Part shown: piece by piece, positions 1 through 6,568 of the stretch
Numbering within the stretch: the stretch's first letter is position 1
How the letters are laid out: each line of letters opens with the position of its first letter
Assembly: GCA_020793555.1 (NCBI GenBank)
Contig: DQIO01000202.1
Coordinates: 1-7,012, forward strand
DNA length: 7,012 bases
Direction of reading: 5' to 3'
From: Methanosarcinaceae archaeon
GTDB taxonomy: Archaea; Halobacteriota; Methanosarcinia; Methanosarcinales; Methanosarcinaceae
Made by a program: the position numbers and the translations under genes
Notes under the pieces: generated by a model
Database searches by the model: none
Seen by the model: only the letters and a program-made list of their open reading frames with translations
Told to the model about the DNA's origin: nothing

Positions 1-104
1 ATCATCGAAAGAGGATTTTGATAGAAATCATCGAAAGAGGATTTTGATAGAAATCATCGAAAGAGGATTTTGATAGAAATCTTCAAAAGAAATCTTCAAA
101 AGAA
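1..104. repeat. Tandem repeat array, 3 x 26 bp plus 2 x 13 bp
   Basis: Three identical 26-bp units lie head to tail at 1-26, 27-52 and 53-78. Each begins ATCATCGAAAGAG and ends GATTTTGATAGAA. They are followed by two identical 13-bp units, ATCTTCAAAAGAA, at 79-91 and 92-104; these are exactly half the period and match the first half of the long unit at 10 of 13 positions. Each 26-bp unit can fold as a short hairpin (4-22, 30-48, 56-74): ATCGAAA pairs with TTTTGAT, including one G-T (G-U in RNA) pair, around a GAGGA loop. There are no spacers, so it is not a CRISPR. The period is not a multiple of three and every frame on both strands meets a stop, so it is probably non-coding. The window starts inside the array, so its full length is unknown. 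Confidence 0.9.
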
Positions 105-201
105 ATTCTCGATAGTGCATAATCTATATGGATTGTGTACTCCGAGTTGATCCAGACATTGGCAAGGTTTTTGGTGTGTGCGAAATGTTTATGTATCACT
201 A

Positions 202-213
202 ATTGTATACAAT
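202..213. promoter_or_regulatory. 12-bp perfect palindrome, possible operator
   Basis: ATTGTATACAAT is its own reverse complement. It lies 7 bases before the TATA-like TTATAAAA at 221-228, a place where an archaeal regulator could act on the lonB promoter. No protein is known to bind it from this sequence alone, and a 12-bp AT-rich palindrome can arise by chance. Confidence 0.35.
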
Positions 214-220
214 AAAGTTA

Positions 221-246
221 TTATAAAAGCGTCAAGTATATATTAT
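221..246 (+). promoter_or_regulatory. Candidate TATA boxes for the lonB operon
   Basis: Two box-A-like stretches occur here: TTATAAAA (221-228) and AAGTATATATTA (235-246). Archaeal transcription usually starts about 25-30 bases downstream, which would give a leader of roughly 75-95 bases before the ATG at 343. A third candidate, TTTATAAT at 310-317, would give an almost leaderless message. The sequence does not decide between them. The second box sits inside the loop of the dyad at 225-258. Confidence 0.4.
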
Positions 247-258
247 TCAGTCGCTTTT
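225..258. repeat. Dyad AAAAGCG/CGCTTTT flanking a TATA box
   Basis: AAAAGCG (225-231) is the exact inverse of CGCTTTT (252-258), with a 20-base AT-rich loop that contains TATATATTA. The right arm runs on into TTTTTA, so as RNA this could be a weak terminator hairpin for an upstream transcript. As DNA it could be a binding site around the lonB promoter. Confidence 0.35.
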
Positions 259-330
259 TATGGCACAAAGCAATAACATATTTACAGCTTGGTCATAAGG
301 ACCAATCTTTTTATAATTACTAACACACAA

Positions 331-336
331 TGTGAG
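331..336 (+). promoter_or_regulatory. Ribosome binding site deciding the lonB start
   Basis: TGTGAG ends 6 bases before the ATG at 343 and is a moderate Shine-Dalgarno-like match (GTGA core). The in-frame TTG at 289 has no such element before it and would add 18 residues unlike the usual start of the family, so 343 is preferred. Confidence 0.5.
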
Positions 337-342
337 TTCAAC

Positions 343-2334
343 ATGGAAAACGACGAGAACATTAATGAAGAAACCACACCAGTCACACCTAATGGTTCTG
401 ATGTAGAGGTCAATGGTGGTACTATTATTGACACCACTATAGATTCAACTGCCAAAATCGAGGTTCCCGAACTTCTTATCGACCAGATCATAGGGCAGGA
501 CCATGCTGTTGAAGTTGTCAAAAAAGCAGCAAGCCAAAGGCGACATGTCATGATGATCGGTACTCCCGGTACCGGAAAATCGTTGCTTGCAAAAGCAATG
601 GCCGAACTTCTTCCAAAAGAGGAATTACAGGACATTTTAGCATATCCGAACATTGAAGACTCGAACAACCCAAAGATAAGGGAAGTGCCTGCCGGAAAGG
701 GCAGGGAGATCGTTATGGCACACAAGATGGAAGCCAGAAAGAAAGCTCAGGCACGCAACATGTTGATGATGCTGTTCGTGTTCGGAATTGTCATGTATTC
801 ATTTTTTGTGGGGCAGCTACTGTGGGGCATAATCGCAGCGATCATGATACTGATGCTGACACGCCAATTCATGCCAAAAGAGGAGCTCATGATCCCGAAA
901 CTGATCGTTTCGAATTTCGAAAAGGAACATGCTCCGTACATTGATGCAACCGGCACACACGCAGGTGCGCTTCTTGGTGATGTAAGACATGACCCATTCC
1001 AGTCAGGCGGACTGGAAACACCTGCACACGACCGTGTGGAAGGCGGAGATATTCACAAAGCTCACAAGGGTGTACTGTTCATTGATGAAATGAATACCCT
1101 GCGAATAGAATCCCAGCAAAGTATGCTTACAGCATTGCAGGAAAAAGAATTTTCGATCACAGGGCAATCTGAACGCAGTTCAGGTGCGCTTGTAAAAACC
1201 GACCCTGTACCATGTGATTTTATCATGGTGTCTGCAGGTAACATTGATGCAGTTGAAAATATGCATCCCGCATTAAGATCCCGTATAAAAGGATACGGAT
1301 ATGAGATATACATGCAGGATACGATGGATGACACTTCCGAAAACCGTGAAAAACTTGTACGTTTCGTAGCTCAGGAAGTTGTACGTGATGGTCATATTCC
1401 ACACTTTGACATGGGTGCTGTGGATGAAGTTATACGCGAAGCGAAACGCAGGGCCGGCAGAAAGGGACACCTTACATTGAAGCTCAGGGACCTTGGGGGA
1501 CTTGTCAGGGTTGCGGGTGATGTTGCACGTGCCGAAGGAGCAGAGATCACAACAGCAGAACATGTACTTACCGGAAAAAAGATGGCACGTTCCATTGAGC
1601 AGCAGCTTGCTGATCAGTATCTTGAGCAGAAAAAGGATTACCAGTTATTCGGTAAGGAAGGTTCAGCGATCGGAAGAGTAAACGGACTTGCTGTAATGGG
1701 CGGAGATTCAGGAATCGTTCTTCCTATCGTAGCAGAAGTCACACCATCCTTATCTAATTCTGGTGGCAGGGTGATTGCAACCGGTATGCTCAAAGATATT
1801 GCCAAAGAGTCTGTACAAAATGTATCGGCTGTTATCAAGAAGATCACAGGAAAGGACACCATCAATCACGATATTCACATACAGTTCATTGGGACATATG
1901 AGGGTGTGGAAGGTGACAGCGCTTCGATCTCAATAGCAACTGCTGTTATATCAGCAATCGAGCAGCTTCCGATCGACCAGACTATAGCTATGACAGGTTC
2001 GCTATCAGTGAGGGGCGACGTGCTTCCAATAGGTGGGGTCACCTATAAGATAGAAGCAGCGGCATTGGCAGGGATTAAGAAGGTAATCATTCCAAAGTCA
2101 AATGAATCTGACGTGTTGATCGAAGATATGTACAAGGATATGGTCGAAATAATTCCGGTATCCACCATAACTGAAGTTATCGAGCACAGTCTCGTTGGCA
2201 GCGAAAGCGTCAAAAAAGGAATTGCCGATAAACTTAAAAAAATGACAAACTTAAAGATTAACCTTGATATTCCGGATGTTGTTCCGTTAGCAATCAAGAA
2301 CATAAACAGCAGTGCAGGAACAAATAATGCATAA
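343..2334 (+). CDS. lonB: Archaeal membrane-anchored Lon protease (LonB)
   Basis: This is an ATP-dependent serine protease of 663 residues that unfolds and degrades damaged or regulatory proteins at the inner face of the membrane. Seen in the sequence: an acidic, Thr-rich N-terminal tail of about 40 residues; an AAA+ domain with Walker A GTPGTGKS (73-80); two hydrophobic segments (about 140-156 and 158-173) inserted between Walker A and Walker B; Walker B VLFIDE (244-249); sensor 1 Asn300; and HPALRSR (308-314) holding the likely arginine finger. The protease domain (about 440-630) has the catalytic Ser526 in EGDSAS and Lys569 in GGVTYK. Known of the family: the membrane insert inside the AAA+ domain marks archaeal LonB, and the 43-residue Ser-Lys spacing matches Archaeoglobus Lon as I recall it. 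All catalytic motifs are intact. It leads an operon with tldD and tldE, overlapping tldD by 8 bases. Confidence 0.96.
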   Translation: MENDENINEETTPVTPNGSDVEVNGGTIIDTTIDSTAKIEVPELLIDQIIGQDHAVEVVKKAASQRRHVMMIGTPGTGKSLLAKAMAELLPKEELQDILAYPNIEDSNNPKIREVPAGKGREIVMAHKMEARKKAQARNMLMMLFVFGIVMYSFFVGQLLWGIIAAIMILMLTRQFMPKEELMIPKLIVSNFEKEHAPYIDATGTHAGALLGDVRHDPFQSGGLETPAHDRVEGGDIHKAHKGVLFIDEMNTLRIESQQSMLTALQEKEFSITGQSERSSGALVKTDPVPCDFIMVSAGNIDAVENMHPALRSRIKGYGYEIYMQDTMDDTSENREKLVRFVAQEVVRDGHIPHFDMGAVDEVIREAKRRAGRKGHLTLKLRDLGGLVRVAGDVARAEGAEITTAEHVLTGKKMARSIEQQLADQYLEQKKDYQLFGKEGSAIGRVNGLAVMGGDSGIVLPIVAEVTPSLSNSGGRVIATGMLKDIAKESVQNVSAVIKKITGKDTINHDIHIQFIGTYEGVEGDSASISIATAVISAIEQLPIDQTIAMTGSLSVRGDVLPIGGVTYKIEAAALAGIKKVIIPKSNESDVLIEDMYKDMVEIIPVSTITEVIEHSLVGSESVKKGIADKLKKMTNLKINLDIPDVVPLAIKNINSSAGTNNA

Positions 2335-3658
2335 TGTCGATTTTTTTGATTCAAGAATTATTGAGGGAACTGCTACCTCGATAATCCTTGACAATGGTAA
2401 GATCGAAGAGATATCTGTAAACTATTCCCGTGGTGTGGGTGTGCGTGCCCTTTGCGGAGGTTCATGGGGATTCACATCAGCCGATGGTGAGTTAGATCTT
2501 CAAAAAGCAATTAAAGCATCGTCAGAGCTCGCACAGGGGATGGATTCAAAGACCCCACAAGATAAAGTGGATTTGTCACCGGTTTCCACACCTGTTCTAA
2601 AGAACATACCGGTAGTCAAGCTTGACCCAAAGAACATCCCGATTAAGGAGAAGGTTCAGCTTTTGCATGATATTGGCGATCATGCAAAGATAGATGGGAT
2701 TAGCAGTACAACGGCTGTGTATTCTGAATCCTCAATGAAAGTACAATACAGCAATTCGGAAAATGTTGACTGTGAATACGAATTGATGCGAACAGGTTTT
2801 GCCATCAGTGCTGTTGCGTCCCAAAACGGGGTATATCAGGCAGGCAGGGAAAGCAGGTTCGGGGTTTGTGGATATGAACTGTTCGATAAACACGATGCTT
2901 TTGCGCTTGCAAAGTCTGCCGGAAAGACGGCTGTTGAACTTCTCGGTGCAAAACAAGCAAAAGGCGGAAACATGCCTGTGATACTTGACCCTGAACTTGC
3001 AGGCGTTTTTGCACACGAGGCTGTAGGTCATGCATCGGAAGCGGATCTTGTGCTTGAAGGCAGTTCGGTTCTTGAGAACAAGATTGGCGAGCAAATAGCA
3101 TCGCCTCTTGTCAGTGTTATTGATGACCCGACACTGCACGAATACGGGTATTACCCATTTGATGCAGAGGGTGTCCAGTCTACTAAAACAACGATTATCA
3201 AGGACGGCATGATGGAATCATACTTACATTCAAGGGAGACTGCCGCGCGTCTTGGCGGAATTCCTGGACATAGCAGGGCGCAGGGAAATTCAATGCCGAT
3301 CGTCAGGATGAGTAATACATATATCGATAACGGCGATTCGAAATTCGAGGAGATGCTTGAGGATATCGGCAATGGTATGTACCTCATAGGTTCGCGTGGC
3401 GGACAGGTGAACACAGGCGAAGGCGTGTTCCAGTTCAATGCCGAGAAAGGATATCTTATTGAGAACGGTGAACTCACAACGTTACTTCGTGACGTGTCAC
3501 TTTCAGGAAACACACTTGAGATCCTTAAAAACGTTAACATGGTTGGCAACGACCTTACTATGCATTCAGGCAGGTGTGGCAAGAATGGACAACTTGCACC
3601 TGTAACTGACGGTTCGCCTCATATATCGATCACAAAAGCCCTTGTCGGAGGTGTCTGA
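2327..3658 (+). CDS. tldD: TldD-type zinc metalloprotease subunit
   Basis: This is the catalytic subunit of the TldD/TldE (PmbA) peptidase, 443 residues. In bacteria the heterodimer trims unstructured peptides, matures microcin B17 and degrades the CcdA antitoxin; the archaeal substrate is unknown. The zinc-binding HExxxH motif is HEAVGH at 230-235 (bases 3014-3031). A conserved Cys417 in GRCGKNGQ near the C-terminus is the likely additional metal ligand. The sequence ends LVGGV, as is usual for the family. I chose the ATG at 2327 because AGGAA (2316-2320) precedes it by 6 bases; an in-frame GTG at 2312 lacks such a site. The start lies inside the last codons of lonB, suggesting translational coupling. 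The length is slightly below that of the E. coli protein (about 480), as often seen in archaea. Confidence 0.93.
   Translation: MHNVDFFDSRIIEGTATSIILDNGKIEEISVNYSRGVGVRALCGGSWGFTSADGELDLQKAIKASSELAQGMDSKTPQDKVDLSPVSTPVLKNIPVVKLDPKNIPIKEKVQLLHDIGDHAKIDGISSTTAVYSESSMKVQYSNSENVDCEYELMRTGFAISAVASQNGVYQAGRESRFGVCGYELFDKHDAFALAKSAGKTAVELLGAKQAKGGNMPVILDPELAGVFAHEAVGHASEADLVLEGSSVLENKIGEQIASPLVSVIDDPTLHEYGYYPFDAEGVQSTKTTIIKDGMMESYLHSRETAARLGGIPGHSRAQGNSMPIVRMSNTYIDNGDSKFEEMLEDIGNGMYLIGSRGGQVNTGEGVFQFNAEKGYLIENGELTTLLRDVSLSGNTLEILKNVNMVGNDLTMHSGRCGKNGQLAPVTDGSPHISITKALVGGV
3647..3653 (+). promoter_or_regulatory. Strong ribosome binding site of tldE
   Basis: GGAGGTG lies 7 bases before the ATG at 3661, within the last codons of tldD (Val-Gly-Gly-Val, stop). 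It is the best Shine-Dalgarno in the window and fixes the tldE start, which would favour balanced synthesis of the two partner subunits. Confidence 0.85.
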
Positions 3659-3660
3659 AC

Positions 3661-4977
3661 ATGTATGACCTGGCACAAAAAGCACTGGCATTTGCCATGA
3701 AGAACGGTGCGGATGAGGCAGAGGTTTATTATGCGAACAGCCGTTCAACGAGTGCCAATATCCGCAAAAATATGGTTGAAGGTGCAAATGAGCAGTTTTC
3801 AGAGGGTATCGGGATTCGTGCGATTATAGGTGGCGCAGTAGGTTTTGCAAGTACCAACATGCCTGATCGTCTGGAGGATGCCGTAAAGATCGCGGTCGAT
3901 TCTGCACGAGTGCGGGAAAGTGATCCTGATTGGACCGGACTTGTGTCCAATGCGAAATATCCTGACGTTTCAGGGACATTTGACAAAAAGATCGTTGCGA
4001 TGGAACTTTATGAATGCATTGAACTTACGTTGCAGATGATCGAAGGTGCAAGATCGGCACCTAAATCTAACATCCTGGCGACATCAGGGAGTTTTTCACG
4101 TTCATACAGTAAGCATTTGATATTGAACTCTAACGGCGTTGAGGTAGAGGAAGAAGGAACATCGACATCAGGATTCATAGATGTCATTACAACCAAAGGC
4201 GATACTGCGACAGCGTATGATTTTGAGGTGTCCCGAAATCATGACATTGATTTTCACAAAATCGGTGTAAATGCCGCTAAACTGGCACAGGGATCACAGA
4301 ATGGTATTTCTATCGAGCCACATAAGACTGATGTTATCCTGCATCCATTTGCTTTTTCAGACATTATCGAGAGTGCATTCGCACCATCAATAGATGCAGA
4401 TAATATGCAGAAAGGGCGGTCAAGCCTGATCGGACGGATTGGCGAGGAAATCGCAGCATCTGAACTTACCATTATTGATGATGGTTTGATGCCGGGTGGT
4501 ATCGAGACAGGTATCTCGGATGATGAAGGTGTGCCTTCACAACAAACGTCTGTTATTGAGAATGGAGTTTTCAAGTCGTATCTTTTTGACAGTTATACGG
4601 CAGGCAAGGATGGGGTAAAGAGCACAGGCAATGCTGCAAGGCAGTCTTATGTTTCCACACCTTCTGTGGGACTTCGGAATTTCATTATTGAGTATCCACA
4701 GAGTGATATTATTTCTGAAACGGATAGCGGCGTGTTCGTAAACACGGTGATAGGTGCACATACCGCAAATGCAATATCAGGCGACTTTTCAGTTGAGGCA
4801 CGAAATGCTTATACTATCAAGGATGGTCAGGTCGATAAACCAATCAGATCGCTGATGATTTCGGGTAATATTTTTGAGATGCTTGCAAATATTTCAGGTG
4901 CAGGAATGGATGTCAGGAAAGTCGGGGGAACTGTTACGCCATCGATCAGGGTATCTGATATGAGTGTGGTTGGGTAA
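3661..4977 (+). CDS. tldE: TldE/PmbA-type partner subunit of the TldD protease
   Basis: This 438-residue protein is the paralogue of TldD and should form a heterodimer with it in the cytoplasm. It shares the fold and landmarks of TldD: an N-terminal segment with GIGIRAIIGGAVGFAS near residue 50, the VIL-x-P strand at 225-229, and a C-terminal SGNIFEML segment. At the place of the TldD zinc motif HEAVGH it has ESAFAP (237-242), and the C-terminal cysteine of TldD is also absent, so it cannot bind metal in the same way. That is normal for TldE and distinguishes it from TldD. It begins 2 bases after the tldD stop and closes the operon. The next gene is convergent and ends 20 bases away. Confidence 0.93.
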   Translation: MYDLAQKALAFAMKNGADEAEVYYANSRSTSANIRKNMVEGANEQFSEGIGIRAIIGGAVGFASTNMPDRLEDAVKIAVDSARVRESDPDWTGLVSNAKYPDVSGTFDKKIVAMELYECIELTLQMIEGARSAPKSNILATSGSFSRSYSKHLILNSNGVEVEEEGTSTSGFIDVITTKGDTATAYDFEVSRNHDIDFHKIGVNAAKLAQGSQNGISIEPHKTDVILHPFAFSDIIESAFAPSIDADNMQKGRSSLIGRIGEEIAASELTIIDDGLMPGGIETGISDDEGVPSQQTSVIENGVFKSYLFDSYTAGKDGVKSTGNAARQSYVSTPSVGLRNFIIEYPQSDIISETDSGVFVNTVIGAHTANAISGDFSVEARNAYTIKDGQVDKPIRSLMISGNIFEMLANISGAGMDVRKVGGTVTPSIRVSDMSVVG

Positions 4978-4997
4978 GTCCTGCACGTCTTCTAGCA

Positions 4998-6377
4998 TCA
5001 AAGGTCATCAAGGTCAAAAACAACAAATCCCTTTTCCCTTAGATGTTTTTTACCTTCGATCTTTTTTGCAGCAATTCCGAAATATTCCACCCTTATGTTG
5101 TTGTTCCAATCAACGTACCGCGATTTTTCCTTAAGGTCATCCAGAATTTTCAAGGATTTGTTAAATGAGAGTGTCTTCCACTTGCATTCTACAAAAAATA
5201 TCTCTTTTGTGGTTTCATTCAGGGCAACAGCATCGATTTCAAGTTCTTTTCTTTTTCCTTTATTTCTATAAAATCCCCACCATTTACCTGTTTTCGTGGC
5301 TCTGAAAGGACACATATCCCTTAGAATTTCAGTTCTTATCAATTTTTCAAATTTTTTACCCACATAAGTGCCGAAATTTTTATTCAGACTGTCCTTGATG
5401 TTCCTAACATCACCGATCTCTATCTCTGACCTGTTAGGCTCGAAAAATAGGGAATAAAAGTCAAAGAAATTGTCATCTATCGTATAAAGAGTTTTTTTAC
5501 TTTTTATCTCTGTTACAGGAATCTCTTTTTTTACAATACCAAGCCTCATAAGTGCTTTAAGGTACCTGTCCATATCAGATGCTTTCATTCCTGATTTATC
5601 TGCAATTTTGGTAACTTTTGTGCTCCCTGATGATATGGCGGACAGAATATTTTTATATACATCCGGTTCCCTGAACTCTTCTTTCAACAGGAATTCGACT
5701 TCTTCATAGAGCATTCCTTTTTTTGATAAGATTTGTTCTTCAGCGTTTTCAAGTGCAGATTTTTCCGTGTCAAATTTTTCTAGATAGAACGGAATACCTC
5801 CTAAGATAGAATAGATCTTGATGTTTTCTTCGATCGTATTTTCAGGGAAGAACTCGCTAAAATGTTTAAATTTTATAAGGTCAATTTTCATATGTCCGGT
5901 TTTCCTGCCGTAGAGAGGATTTTCATATCCCAGCAATTCTTCCATCATGCTTACGGAAGAACCGCAAATTATGAACATCATGTTTTTGTCTTTCAGAGTC
6001 TCATCAATGATTTCCTGAAATGACGACGGGATGGCGTCATCTTTTTCGACAAGATATGGAAATTCATCAAAAACAATCACAACCTTTTCTTTTGCCTTTT
6101 GCACTATATATGAAAATATCTCCCCGAGATTATCCGTAGCAATTTCCGGTTCAGAAAAAAATCTTGCGACCTGCTTTTTGAATTTTGAAATATTTGTGTT
6201 TGTTCCAGCCATGTTGCACAAAAAGTACATGTGTGGCTTGTCCTGAATAAATTTTTTTATCAATTCTGTTTTCCCAATCCGTCGCCTGCCGTAAATAACA
6301 ATGAACTCAAAGCTAGGTTTGTTATATCGTTCCTCTAAAAATTCAAGTTCTTCTTTCCGGTCAATAAACAGGAACAT
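4998..6377 (-). CDS. Archaeal ATPase with DUF234-type nuclease-like C-terminus
   Basis: This is a 459-residue two-part protein. The N-terminal P-loop ATPase of the archaeal ATPase_2 group has Walker A GRRRIGKT (30-37), Walker B VVIVFDEF (99-106) and a sensor-like ICGSSVSM (137-144). A winged-helix-like segment covers about 237-290. The C-terminal part (about 310-459) resembles DUF234, with a PD-(D/E)XK-like core: Glu344 and Glu350, Asp382 in ELEIDAV, and Glu397-Cys-Lys399 in FFVECKW. Known of the family: these genes are common and variable in archaea, often isolated, and their role is unsettled; nuclease or defence-like functions have been suggested. I start it at the ATG at 6377 (MFLFIDRKEELEFL), the usual family start; a TTG at 6455 would add 26 unlike residues. 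The gene is richer in Lys and A/T than the lonB operon, fitting an accessory origin. No partner gene is adjacent. Confidence 0.9.
   Translation of the reverse strand: MFLFIDRKEELEFLEERYNKPSFEFIVIYGRRRIGKTELIKKFIQDKPHMYFLCNMAGTNTNISKFKKQVARFFSEPEIATDNLGEIFSYIVQKAKEKVVIVFDEFPYLVEKDDAIPSSFQEIIDETLKDKNMMFIICGSSVSMMEELLGYENPLYGRKTGHMKIDLIKFKHFSEFFPENTIEENIKIYSILGGIPFYLEKFDTEKSALENAEEQILSKKGMLYEEVEFLLKEEFREPDVYKNILSAISSGSTKVTKIADKSGMKASDMDRYLKALMRLGIVKKEIPVTEIKSKKTLYTIDDNFFDFYSLFFEPNRSEIEIGDVRNIKDSLNKNFGTYVGKKFEKLIRTEILRDMCPFRATKTGKWWGFYRNKGKRKELEIDAVALNETTKEIFFVECKWKTLSFNKSLKILDDLKEKSRYVDWNNNIRVEYFGIAAKKIEGKKHLREKGFVVFDLDDL
5029..5068 (+). terminator. Possible T-rich terminator of the lonB operon
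   Basis: The 20 bases after the tldE stop contain no T tract. The first pyrimidine- and T-rich runs on the plus strand are CCCTTTTCCCTT (5029-5040), GTTTTTTA (5045-5052) and CTTTTTTG (5061-5068). These lie inside the 3' end of the convergent gene. Archaeal polymerase often stops at such T runs, so the operon mRNA may overlap the neighbouring transcript. The assignment is weak because the same bases encode a Lys-rich protein on the other strand. Confidence 0.25.
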
Positions 6378-6398
6378 AATCCTAATGTTTATGTTCCT
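6370..6398. repeat. 10-bp perfect inverted repeat over the ATPase start codon
   Basis: AGGAACATAA (6370-6379) and TTATGTTCCT (6389-6398) are perfect inverted arms with a 9-base loop. The ATPase start codon (6375-6377) lies in one arm, and the proposed TATA box begins 3 bases beyond the other. As DNA it sits where an archaeal repressor would block initiation. As RNA, in a longer transcript, it would bury the start codon in a stem. Confidence 0.75.
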
Positions 6399-6412
6399 AA
6401 TAAATAAACATT
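6384..6412. repeat. Second, overlapping 9-bp inverted repeat
   Basis: AATGTTTAT (6384-6392) and ATAAACATT (6404-6412) are perfect inverted arms with an 11-base loop. They share bases 6389-6392 with the neighbouring repeat and cover the TATA box, so the two hairpins cannot both form fully. The core ATAAACA is also present directly at 6364-6370, giving three copies of this heptamer within 47 bases. Confidence 0.7.
6401..6408 (-). promoter_or_regulatory. TATA box placing a near-leaderless ATPase mRNA
   Basis: On the minus strand this reads TTTATTTA, preceded by purine-rich ACGAAATG that could serve as the BRE. Its centre is about 27 bases before the ATG at 6377, so transcription would begin at or just before the start codon, giving a leaderless message. 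The second candidate TATA at 6480-6490 would instead give a leader of about 80 bases. Confidence 0.5.
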
Positions 6413-6479
6413 TCGTTTTCAACACAACTCCCAAAAACGATCTGACCTCGAACAATCACAACACCCATCAATCCAGTGA

Positions 6480-6491
6480 CTTTTTATATAT
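6480..6491. promoter_or_regulatory. Perfect box A, usable on either strand
   Basis: TTTATATA (6483-6490) matches the methanogen box-A consensus exactly on the plus strand, and the minus strand reads TATATAAAAA. It lies inside a dyad with arms ATCCAG (6471-6476) and CTGGAT (6493-6498). Plus-strand initiation would fall near 6512; minus-strand initiation near 6457 would give the ATPase gene a leader of about 80 bases. Which direction is used cannot be told from the sequence. Confidence 0.45.
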
Positions 6492-6568
6492 TCTGGATGA
6501 AATTATTCATGGTAAAGAAAATTAATCGCGGAGGGCACAATGCGGTGTTGTTTATTGAGGTGTACTAT

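Larger units (their letters stand above)
105..342. other. Non-coding region upstream of lonB
   Basis: I find no convincing gene or RNA gene here. The longest starts give peptides of about 24 residues (for example 128-202) with no ribosome binding site. The stretch is AT-rich from about 180 onward and holds a 12-bp palindrome, an AAAAGCG/CGCTTTT dyad and several TATA-like elements. It is best read as the promoter and leader region of the lonB operon, possibly together with the end of a transcript entering from the left. Confidence 0.6.

Noticed and set aside
1..104. CRISPR array
   Set aside because: Units abut directly with no unique spacers, and the 26-bp repeats pass into 13-bp half-units.
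128..202. 24-codon ORF upstream of lonB
   Set aside because: No ribosome binding site or recognisable sequence; expected by chance in a region this long.
105..260. tRNA or other structured RNA gene
   Set aside because: No cloverleaf arms, TTCGA-type loop or other recognised RNA signature was found by eye.
289..342. TTG-started N-terminal extension of LonB
   Set aside because: No ribosome binding site before 289, while the ATG at 343 has one and gives a normal family N-terminus.
2312..2326. GTG start five codons upstream for TldD
   Set aside because: AGGAA at 2316-2320 lies inside this extension and is correctly spaced for the ATG at 2327.
6378..6455. TTG-started extension of the ATPase
   Set aside because: The extra 26 residues do not look like the family, no ribosome site precedes 6455, and the promoter-like TATA and inverted repeats fall inside it.
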